Assembly: GCA_023399035.1 (NCBI GenBank)
Contig: JAEWQX010000217.1
Coordinates: 1 to 17,244 of the forward strand
Source of the DNA: Bacillota bacterium
GTDB taxonomy: Bacteria; Bacillota; Clostridia; Clostridiales; Clostridiaceae
Direction of reading: 5' to 3'
Length of the DNA: 17,244 nucleotides
This document shows, piece by piece, positions 8,183 to 14,720 of this stretch. How positions within the stretch are numbered: the stretch's first letter is position 1; every line of letters starts with the position of its first letter. The notes under the pieces were generated by a model. It saw only the letters and a program-made list of their open reading frames with translations. It did not search any database and was not told the DNA's origin. The position numbers and the translations under genes are program-made.

Positions 8183-8230
8183 AAAAATAAAGTGACTGTT
8201 CATAGTTAATTAAACAGTCACTTTATTTTT
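8183..8230. terminator. 18-bp perfect bidirectional terminator
   Basis: AAAAATAAAGTGACTGTT (8183-8200) is an exact inverted repeat of 8213-8230 with a 12-nt loop. A-runs on the left and T-runs on the right allow it to stop transcription from the nitroreductase side (plus) and from the TetR gene (minus). Confidence 0.85.
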
Positions 8231-8319
8231 TAGAACTCATTGATCACAGAATAGATTAACTCAATTTAATTAATCTATTCAATTTATTTGGGTTTATGGA
8301 TTAATTTAATTACAATATT

Positions 8320-8886
8320 TTAAAGAAGGAAATATTTATTGATATCTGAAGATAATTTCAATATTCCGTCAATATCGTTTTTGTTTTGATTGACTGAAAT
8401 CCAGCGTATAGAATTCATGATTATTGAAGTATATATTTGGGCAATATACTCATTGCCAAGATTATATTTATCTACTTTGTTGGTACGCATGAAATAATCG
8501 TAACAGCCTTTGGTTATGATATGTGTGAGTTTATTGAATAAGTCCAGGTTTTGTTCATTTAGCTGGAGAAATGTTTTGAATATATCAGCATTATCGTAGA
8601 CATAGTTAAGAAGCTCGCGGGCAGTTTCTATTTTCAGTGACATGGATTTGTCAGAAAAATAGTTGACTCCAAGAGCTGTGAAATTAGAAATAACCTTGTT
8701 AAAATAATATTCAAGAAGATCGTATTTATCTTTATAATGAGAGTAAAAAGTAGAACGACTTATCATTGCTTCATCACAGATATCCTTTATTGTAATATCT
8801 GTAAAAGAATTTTCTTTAATGAGATGTAAAAAAGCATCCTCAATACTTTTCCTTGTTTTTTGAACACGAATATCTGTTGATTCCAT
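8320..8886 (-). CDS. TetR/AcrR-family transcriptional regulator
   Basis: One-component DNA-binding repressor, 188 residues. Residues about 8-54 are the TetR helix-turn-helix: TRKSIEDAFLHLIKE, then the ITIKDICDEAMISRSTFYSH recognition unit with YKDKYDLLEYYF following. The C-terminal half is helical and resembles the TetR_C group of DhaS-like regulators (ARELLNYVYDNADIF, then NEYIAQIYTSIIMNSIRWIS); its ligand is unknown. The start has GAGG at minus-strand positions 8897-8894, 7 bp from ATG. It is divergent from degV across 347 bp and convergent with a nitroreductase remnant. A nitroreductase next to a TetR gene is a common pairing, so the dead gene may once have been its target. A candidate autoregulatory operator lies at 8907-8943. 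Confidence 0.92.
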   Translation of the reverse strand: MESTDIRVQKTRKSIEDAFLHLIKENSFTDITIKDICDEAMISRSTFYSHYKDKYDLLEYYFNKVISNFTALGVNYFSDKSMSLKIETARELLNYVYDNADIFKTFLQLNEQNLDLFNKLTHIITKGCYDYFMRTNKVDKYNLGNEYIAQIYTSIIMNSIRWISVNQNKNDIDGILKLSSDINKYFLL

Positions 8887-8906
8887 TAGTAAACCTCAAA
8901 CTTCAT

Positions 8907-8943
8907 TTGTTTATTATATGCAATATTATTTTATTGTAAACAA
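8907..8943 (-). promoter_or_regulatory. promoter and candidate operator of the TetR gene
   Basis: On the minus strand TTTACA (8940-8935) and TATAAT (8918-8913) lie 16 bp apart, correctly placed for the regulator gene. The same segment is bounded by inverted arms TTGTTTA (8907-8913) and TAAACAA (8937-8943). This suggests that the regulator binds across its own promoter. The arms are short and AT-rich, so chance is possible. Confidence 0.45.
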
Positions 8944-9169
8944 TATCATAGTTTAAATATTTTAGTTTATTTTCTATATTAGATGATCTTGTTTATTCTA
9001 AATAATATTATATATCTAAAAGTAGAATTCGTATATACAATTGATACAAGAGTGTTACAATTCATGTGAATTTTAATAATTTATAAGGGGAAAATAGATA
9101 CTAATATCGAGAAAAAATACATTTTTGAGAAATATGTACGAAAAACTACACTTGGTGAATTATTGTGAG

Positions 9170-9198
9170 TTGAATAATATTATTCAAATTTATAAAAT
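9170..9198 (+). promoter_or_regulatory. degV promoter with perfect 18-bp palindrome
   Basis: TTGAATAATATTATTCAA (9170-9187) is a perfect palindrome. Its left end doubles as a -35 (TTGAAT), 17 bp from TAAAAT (9193-9198), about 36 bp before the start codon. A repressor bound here would block RNA polymerase. The rest of the 347-bp divergent region holds only AT-rich sequence and a minor AATTCA/TGAATT dyad at 9059-9072. Confidence 0.5.
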
Positions 9199-9233
9199 AT
9201 GTACTAGAATAAGTAGTTAAGCGAGGAGAATTT

Positions 9234-10094
9234 ATGTGTAATAATATTGCAATTGTAACAGACACTAATAGTGGAATAACGAATGAACAGGCTAATGAAT
9301 GGGGGGTTACTGTCATTCCTATGCCTTTCTATATAAATAATAAACTTTATTTTGAAGGAATAAGTTTAAACCAAGAGGAGTTTTATAAATTCTTAGAAAA
9401 TAATTCAGAAGTTAATACATCACAGCCATCACCTGGAGATGTTATGAAAATATGGGATGATATTTTAGAGGAAAAGGAAGCCATTGTCTATATTCCTATG
9501 TCAAGTTCATTAAGTGGAAGCTGTGAAACTGCAGAAATGTTATCACAGGATTATGAAGGAAAAGTGCAGGTTGTAAATAACAGAAGGATATCAGTTACAC
9601 AGCTGCAGTCAGTAAAGGATGCAGTAAGCCTTGCAGAAAAGGGAAAATCTGCAGCGGAAATAAAATCTATTTTAGAACAAAGACAATATCAGTCAAGCAT
9701 CTATGTTACACCAGATGATCTTGATTATTTAAAAAGAGGCGGAAGAATTACTCCAGCAGTAGCTTCAGTTGCAAAAGTGCTGAACATAAAGCCGGTTTTA
9801 GAAATTCAGGGACAGAAGCTGGATGTATTCAAAAAAGTAAGAGGAATGAAACAGTCAAGAAGAGTAATGAAGGAGGCAGTACGTGATGATTTAGAAAATA
9901 GGTTTAAGGATATGCCTTCAATGAAAATATATGCTGCATATACAAGCAACGAAGAACTAGGAATGCAGTGGAAAAAGGAACTTGAAGAAGAATTCCCAGG
10001 ATATAATATTGAACTGTATCCATTATCTTTAAGTGTAAGCTGTCATATAGGCCCAGAGGCACTAGGTGTTGGCTGTGTAGAAGAAATTCTATAA
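9234..10094 (+). CDS. DegV-family fatty-acid-binding protein (FakB-like)
   Basis: Cytosolic DegV protein, 286 residues, the full family length. In Firmicutes these proteins (FakB) hold a fatty acid and present it to the kinase FakA, so that exogenous fatty acids can enter phospholipid synthesis. Landmarks are the N-terminal IVTDTNSGI (7-15), VTVIPMPFYIN, NTSQPSPGD (61-69), the IPMSSSLSGSCETAEML lipid carboxylate-binding loop (88-103), LDYLKRGGRI (163-172), NIKPVLEIQ and the C-terminal HIGPEALGVG (271-280). The family usually reads H.GPGA there, so Glu275 replaces the common Gly. The start follows GCGAGGAGAA. No fakA-like kinase gene is in the window. Single-gene unit with its own palindromic promoter and terminator. 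Confidence 0.92.
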   Translation: MCNNIAIVTDTNSGITNEQANEWGVTVIPMPFYINNKLYFEGISLNQEEFYKFLENNSEVNTSQPSPGDVMKIWDDILEEKEAIVYIPMSSSLSGSCETAEMLSQDYEGKVQVVNNRRISVTQLQSVKDAVSLAEKGKSAAEIKSILEQRQYQSSIYVTPDDLDYLKRGGRITPAVASVAKVLNIKPVLEIQGQKLDVFKKVRGMKQSRRVMKEAVRDDLENRFKDMPSMKIYAAYTSNEELGMQWKKELEEEFPGYNIELYPLSLSVSCHIGPEALGVGCVEEIL

Positions 10095-10121
10095 GAGTAG
10101 AATTAAAATATAAGAATAATT

Positions 10122-10160
10122 AAAACCTGCAGAATTTATTTTGGACTTCTGCAGGTTTTT
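10122..10160 (+). terminator. intrinsic terminator of degV
   Basis: AAAACCTGCAGAA (10122-10134) is perfectly complementary to TTCTGCAGGTTTT (10147-10159), 13 bp with a 12-nt loop and a T-run. Confidence 0.9.
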
Positions 10161-10340
10161 GTTTATATTTATCTTATTAGTAGAGGGTGTAGAAATAGCA
10201 TTTTGTTTAGAAGTGAGTTTTGAAAGAATATTCTATTGTGTTGGGAGTTTAGAGACACTATTCTTTACTATTTATTAAGATTTTAAGAGATTCTTATAGT
10301 CTAAAAATTTTTGGATTTTAGAATTTACTCATTATTAGAT

Positions 10341-11855
10341 TTACTGCATCATAGTGTTATTTTGAAAATTAAGCATGCTGGTAAGTCCTTTGAGTAAAAC
10401 AGGATATATTTCTAGGAGATCATGATTTAGTTTGTTAAGATTTTTTAAGTATGAATTCACCTTATGACTTGAGCAGGTGCTATTGGATTCTGTACAGAAT
10501 GCTTCCCAGACTTCACAACCGCAATAAGGATTGGCAGTTCCGATATATAGGTCATTTTCACAGCTTACAAGCAATTTACGTCCACCGTAATTATATGGAT
10601 TGTTCAGCCCTTTTAAAATGGAAGGATTAAAATGGCATCCATCATTTGATGTATATATGTCAAATCCTTTAGGATACTTGTATTTATCAAGAAGAAAGAT
10701 GATTTTAGAGTAGGATTCTATGATTCTTGAGTAATTATAATTTCCTATCATTTTCACATAATTATCTTTGTTATAGGTAAAGTTATCATAAATAGTTTTT
10801 ATATTTATAGAATTATCAAATGTTGTGATAATCAGACTGTTATTGAATTGTGCAATCTGCCATCCATAGACATTGAAAAAGCTGTTGAAGCCTGAATTGA
10901 ATCCTGAAAGGCTTTTTGTTCTTTTTCCAGTAGAAGGACATGATGGAACAAGGGGCTTTCCTCCAACAACGACTTCCCAGTTATCATTTCTATCAATTCG
11001 TATTAAATCAAAGCCGAAAGGAGCAAACAGTGATACTTGAAGAACCTTTGTAACAGCAATGTAGAGATGATTCTTGAATACTCCAGTTGACATTACATTT
11101 TTATTTGCTGAATCTCCAAATCCTTTATCTGCAACTAATGTCCAGTCATTTGTCTTTGGGTTATAGTTATCGGAACGCCATATTTCACAGCCGTTTTCTG
11201 TTTCAGTACATAAGTAAAGCCTGTCATTGAAAACTTGAATGTCATCGATTCCGCCATGAGGGTTTTTACAAGGATTGTATTCCTGGCTAGTTGAATATAT
11301 CACAGGCCTGAAAGGTTCATGTTCTGGATCAGCGCTGGAATATAAATGAGGTGATTTGCCACTAATTCCACTATCCAGTGTAGATATATAGAGTCTTCCA
11401 TTGAACGAAACCATTGCCCTGGAACTTTGGCCGACTAAATTAGAGGTATATAATTTTATCCAATGCACACCATCGCAGCTCTTATATACATGGACATTTT
11501 CCCCCATAGATGCAGCGTAAAGAGCACAGGAATGCTTGGATTTATGAGTAGTCATTATCCTAAAACCGTAGTCTTTGTCACAAGGATCTGTCTTAAATAC
11601 TTTCTGCCATGGACAGCTTTCATCCTTTTTATATCTCCAGATTTCAGCATTGTTATCTGTACCAGTAATTAATGAAGGTAGTATATTACCTTGTCCAAAG
11701 GAACCTGAAATGGATGTAAACATATTTCTTGAGGTTCCAACGTAAATATAATCTTCAAGTTCTGCCATTGACCATGCATAACTGTTCTGCTTTGCATTTG
11801 ATGGATTTTTTATATCAAATCCGTTAATCTGAGTTAATTTTTTATAAGTAAACAT
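10341..11855 (-). CDS. beta-propeller-like protein of unknown function
   Basis: A 504-residue protein without signal peptide or membrane helix, so probably cytosolic. It repeats a blade-like unit, a hydrophobic strand then (N/D)..LY(I/V)(G/S/C)T: YIYVGTSRN (36-44) with AEIWRY; LYAASMGENVHVYKSCDG (112-129); FNGRLYISTLDSG (151-163); FNDRLYLCTETENGCEIWRS (209-228); FKNHLYIAVTK (260-270); FNNSLIITTFDN (337-348); and ENDLYIGTANPYCGCEVW (433-450). The GxEIW ending recurs in the first, fourth and last units. Six or seven blades are plausible. A helical tail (about 464-495) follows. Cys is unusually frequent for a cytosolic Clostridial protein (13). No catalytic Asp-box or Kelch signature is convincing. 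AAAGGAGA precedes the ATG. It converges on degV. I do not know its function. Confidence 0.8.
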   Translation of the reverse strand: MFTYKKLTQINGFDIKNPSNAKQNSYAWSMAELEDYIYVGTSRNMFTSISGSFGQGNILPSLITGTDNNAEIWRYKKDESCPWQKVFKTDPCDKDYGFRIMTTHKSKHSCALYAASMGENVHVYKSCDGVHWIKLYTSNLVGQSSRAMVSFNGRLYISTLDSGISGKSPHLYSSADPEHEPFRPVIYSTSQEYNPCKNPHGGIDDIQVFNDRLYLCTETENGCEIWRSDNYNPKTNDWTLVADKGFGDSANKNVMSTGVFKNHLYIAVTKVLQVSLFAPFGFDLIRIDRNDNWEVVVGGKPLVPSCPSTGKRTKSLSGFNSGFNSFFNVYGWQIAQFNNSLIITTFDNSINIKTIYDNFTYNKDNYVKMIGNYNYSRIIESYSKIIFLLDKYKYPKGFDIYTSNDGCHFNPSILKGLNNPYNYGGRKLLVSCENDLYIGTANPYCGCEVWEAFCTESNSTCSSHKVNSYLKNLNKLNHDLLEIYPVLLKGLTSMLNFQNNTMMQ

Positions 11856-12186
11856 AAATTTTCTCCTTTATAATATGGAAGAATTGCTATAAGTCATTAT
11901 ATGAAATAATTGCATTAAAAGTGAATTTAATAATTTAGAAAGATTTATGAGTTTATCATAAGCAGTGAATAATTGTGAGAGAGAATATTGTTATAATTTA
12001 ACCGGATATAACCAATACATATATCAGTTATTAGGAAATGAATATTTTTGAAATCTCTGGATATAATTATTATTATAGTAAACAAATTAATATTGTTTGA
12101 TATTATAGCTGCAGTAAAATCTGAAATTAAGATTTTATGAGCTTATGAGAACAATATTAAATATAAGAGAAAAGGAAGTATTTATT
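11856..12186. other. divergent intergenic region
   Basis: This AT-rich spacer of 331 bp separates the minus-strand propeller gene from the plus-strand miniprotein and must carry both promoters. On the minus strand a TATAAT sits within TTCATATAATG, with TTCACT 18 bp upstream, a reasonable promoter for the propeller gene. An inverted pair AAACAA (12080-12085) and TTGTTT (12093-12098) lies upstream of the miniprotein. I see no RNA gene or riboswitch. Confidence 0.4.
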
Positions 12187-12357
12187 ATGAATGCAGAAGA
12201 AATTACAGTAGAACTTAACAATCAAAAGGAACTTTTAAGAATTTATGAAAACAATGAAAAGAATGCAAAGAATGAACAAGAAAAAGCTAGATGGGATCAT
12301 TCAATACAAAATGTAAAAGCTGAAATAAGCCATCTACAAAGTTCAGCAAATCAATAG
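12187..12357 (+). CDS. 56-residue coiled-coil miniprotein
   Basis: Small, soluble, almost entirely helical protein rich in Glu, Asn, Lys and Gln (for example ELNNQKELLRIYENNEKNAK followed by QEKARWDHSIQNVKAEISHL), with one Trp. The start is ATG 12187 after AAAGGAAG; an in-frame ATG at 12145 would add 14 residues but lacks a ribosome binding site. A strong terminator follows 25 bp after the stop, so it is transcribed alone. No family recognised. The helix pattern suggests a short antiparallel coiled coil or a dimer. Confidence 0.65.
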   Translation: MNAEEITVELNNQKELLRIYENNEKNAKNEQEKARWDHSIQNVKAEISHLQSSANQ

Positions 12358-12382
12358 AAAATATTGATGTATAGCATAATTG

Positions 12383-12420
12383 CAGCCTGCATAAAAATTA
12401 ATTTAATGCAGGCTGTTTTG
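12383..12420 (+). terminator. intrinsic terminator of miniprotein gene
   Basis: CAGCCTGCAT (12383-12392) is complementary to ATGCAGGCTG (12406-12415), followed by TTTTG. A weaker A/T hairpin (AAGAAT 12426-12431 with ATTCTT 12444-12449, then a T-run) lies just after and may back it up. Confidence 0.88.
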
Positions 12421-12535
12421 TTAAGAAGAATTCATGAAGTTGGATTCTTTTTTTGTGTTTAGAAAAGTAGATACCTATCAACAAAAAGAAGAGTTTTGAA
12501 TATTATATCTATTATCATGAATAAAAGGTGAAAAT

Positions 12536-13630
12536 ATGATGAAGTACGTAGTTCTTCTTTTTATATTGGTTGTTGTTATGTCAGTTAAGATAGTTTTAAT
12601 ATCAAAAAAATGTGATGAAAAGAGAAAGAATAGAAAGATAAATTCACAAGAAGAAATCGTTGATACTTCAAAAGCAGAATACACATATGATGAAATGTGT
12701 GAAGACCTAAAATTGCTAAGCAGGAAATACAAAGAAAAAATAAAAGTAGACATAATAGGAACAACTTATGATTACAGGAATATATATGAGATTGTTTTTG
12801 GTAAAGAAAGTTCTTCATATCACATTTTGATCCATGCAGGAATTCATGGATGTGAATATATGAACTCCATGCTTTTAATGAAGCAGCTTGAATATTATTT
12901 AAGGTCATATAAAAATGGAAGCTATAAGGGAATACCGTATAGTGATCTGTTTCAAGATATAGTTTTTCATATAGTTCCAATGGCAAATCCAGATGGAATT
13001 ACAATAAGCCAGCTTGGTACTGAAGGAATACGAAATACAAAGCTGAAAAAGATAATAATGAAATGCTATGAAGAGGATTTAAATGATGGTAATACAAATG
13101 AAGGATTTGAAGACTATCTTAAAAAATGGAAGGCAAATGCACATGGTGTGGATTTGAATAGGAACTTTAATGCTTCATGGGATGCACTTGATCAGACTTA
13201 TCATCCATCATTCCGATATTATAAGGGAAAGTCTTATGAATCAGAGCCTGAAACTAGGGCTATTGTTAAATTGACTTTGGAAAATGATTTTATAGGAACA
13301 GTAAGCTATCATTCCTCAGGAAGCATAATATACTGGGATTATAAAGACAACCTAAAAAAGGATGGATGCAGCAGTATGGCAGATATAGCTGCAGAAATTA
13401 CAGGATATGAAAAAGCAGCAAGCGATATTGATTATAGTGAAGTTGTTGCAGGAGGATATAAGGACTGGGTTACATCCAAGGAAGATAAACCAGTATCAAG
13501 CATTACAATAGAAACAGGGCAGGGTGAATGTCCATTAGATATAGAAGAATTTAATGAATTATGGAAATCAAACCGCGACATATGGGCTGCTTATGCCTTT
13601 TTATTGCTTAAATCTGGCGATTTTAAATGA
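12536..13630 (+). CDS. membrane-anchored M14 zinc carboxypeptidase
   Basis: A 364-residue peptidase of family M14, whose bacterial members cut gamma-D-glutamyl-diamino acid or other peptide bonds of cell-wall peptides. Residues 4-22 form one hydrophobic helix followed by a basic stretch, a signal-anchor placing the catalytic domain outside. The zinc site is visible: H104 and E107 in IHAGIHGCEY (the HxxE motif) and H259 in VSYHSSG. Substrate-binding N208/R209 are in VDLNRNF, and the catalytic E326 in TIETGQGECPL. Length fits the family. AGGTGA precedes two adjacent ATG codons (12536 and 12539); either could be used. No terminator follows. The flavoprotein remnant begins immediately after the stop in the same frame, so the original 3' flank was probably removed by a deletion. 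Confidence 0.9.
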   Translation: MMKYVVLLFILVVVMSVKIVLISKKCDEKRKNRKINSQEEIVDTSKAEYTYDEMCEDLKLLSRKYKEKIKVDIIGTTYDYRNIYEIVFGKESSSYHILIHAGIHGCEYMNSMLLMKQLEYYLRSYKNGSYKGIPYSDLFQDIVFHIVPMANPDGITISQLGTEGIRNTKLKKIIMKCYEEDLNDGNTNEGFEDYLKKWKANAHGVDLNRNFNASWDALDQTYHPSFRYYKGKSYESEPETRAIVKLTLENDFIGTVSYHSSGSIIYWDYKDNLKKDGCSSMADIAAEITGYEKAASDIDYSEVVAGGYKDWVTSKEDKPVSSITIETGQGECPLDIEEFNELWKSNRDIWAAYAFLLLKSGDFK

Positions 13631-14266
13631 ATTGGATTAGAGGAGAAAAATGATAAAAAATTATTTGAAAACAATCCACTTACAGCTGTATGTGCAATAA
13701 TATGTCCACATGAAACTCAGTGCAAAGGGAACTGTATAAGAGGAATTAAAGGGGAGCCAGTAGAATTCTGCAGCATGGAAGAATACATTTCAAATTATTA
13801 TTTAGACAATGTAAAATTTGAACTTACAAAAGAAAATAAGGAAAGAATTGCAATAGTAGGAGGAGACCCAGGCTGTAGAGGATGGAGTACTATTTGAATA
13901 TCTTAAGCAGCCAGTTGAACTTACTGATGAAGGAATAATTTATGTTGACACTGAAAGCAAGATAGATGGAGATGGTGTTGAACATCTCACTTATCTTGAG
14001 GGTACAGAAAAATTATATGAATGTGATTCAATAATAGTAGCAGTAAGCCAGTCCCCTAAAACAACATAGTAATCAATACAAAAGGTCTTGAAACAAATGT
14101 AAGAGGACTTTTAAAGGCTGATGAAAAGGGAAATACAACAAGAGAAGGCGTCTTTGCATCTGGAGATGTTGTACTTGGTGCCAGAACTGTTGTAGAAGCA
14201 GTTGCTCATTCAAAGGTAGTTGCAGAAAGCATTGAAAATTATATAAAGAATAAAAATAACAATTAG
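13631..14266 (+). pseudogene. GltD/NfnB-type FAD/NAD(P) oxidoreductase, deleted and frameshifted
   Basis: Remnant of a flavoprotein of the glutamate-synthase small-subunit type (GltD, SudA and NfnB relatives), which passes electrons between NAD(P)H, FAD and Fe-S centres. The first piece (13631-13876) has the second half of the N-terminal Fe-S domain: AICPHETQCKGNCIRGIKGE, then ERIAIVGGDPGC, the start of the FAD Rossmann motif. There most of the nucleotide-binding region is missing. The frame jumps at about 13871-13877 to EDGVLFEYLKQPVELTDEG, near the C-terminal third. A second lesion, one missing A at about 14058-14066, gives TAG 14067. The remaining frame (FASGDVVLGARTVVEAVAHS) runs to TAG 14264-14266 with the conserved second FAD motif. 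The first Cys cluster and the start codon are also gone. Roughly half of a protein of about 450 residues remains. Confidence 0.87.
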
Positions 14267-14280
14267 TTTTTACTTAAAGG

Positions 14281-14318
14281 AAAGCCTCTGTGCAGTTAAA
14301 TGTGCAGGGGCTTTTAAT
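14281..14318 (+). terminator. intrinsic terminator of flavoprotein pseudogene
   Basis: AAAGCCTCTG (14281-14290) pairs with CAGGGGCTTT (14305-14314) with one G-U pair, followed by TTTT. It is now the first terminator downstream of the M14 peptidase. Confidence 0.8.
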
Positions 14319-14336
14319 GTTTATTTTAAAGAATGA

Positions 14337-14540
14337 TGTTATAATTATGTATTTAAATTAGAACTGTACTTAAGTAAAAAATATGTATTTATATATCTTG
14401 ATAATAATAGTGGAAAGATTTCAAACTTTGACAATAAAGATGATGATATATCAAATAAACTCAAGATACATTTTATTGATGTAGGACAGGCTGATTCCAT
14501 ACTTATTCAGCAGGGTATATTATTATTTAAAATTTACTGA
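14337..14540 (+). pseudogene. metallo-beta-lactamase-fold (ComEC-like) N-terminal remnant
   Basis: An open frame without a proper start contains SNKLKIHFIDVGQADSILIQ, the first strand and the FIDVGQ(G/A)DS(I/A)(L/F)I signature of MBL-fold hydrolases related to the ComEC C-terminal domain. The frame ends at TGA 14538 right after this motif, so the HxHxDH metal site is missing. The preceding Asp/Asn-rich stretch fits the linker of secreted members. Positions 14541-14657 show no recognisable continuation. Confidence 0.65.
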
Positions 14541-14720
14541 ATTAGTACAGGAATACTGCCAAGTAGTCAGGCTCTTATAGATTCTAAAAACTGAATAAAA
14601 GAATTGAGATGTGCAGATATTAAATTTGATAGTTAGTATTTATAGATAATATTATGATTTAGAAAGAAGCTGATAATTATAAAAGGATTAAATATAAAGA
14701 CATTAAGCAGGGAAATTTTT

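Noticed and set aside
7973..8203. Minus-strand ORF of 76 residues
   Set aside because: It is the antisense of the nitroreductase remnant and has no ribosome binding site.
12478..12986. Minus-strand hydrophobic ORFs opposite the M14 gene
   Set aside because: Antisense of a clearly conserved peptidase; the hydrophobicity comes from Lys/Glu codons read backwards.
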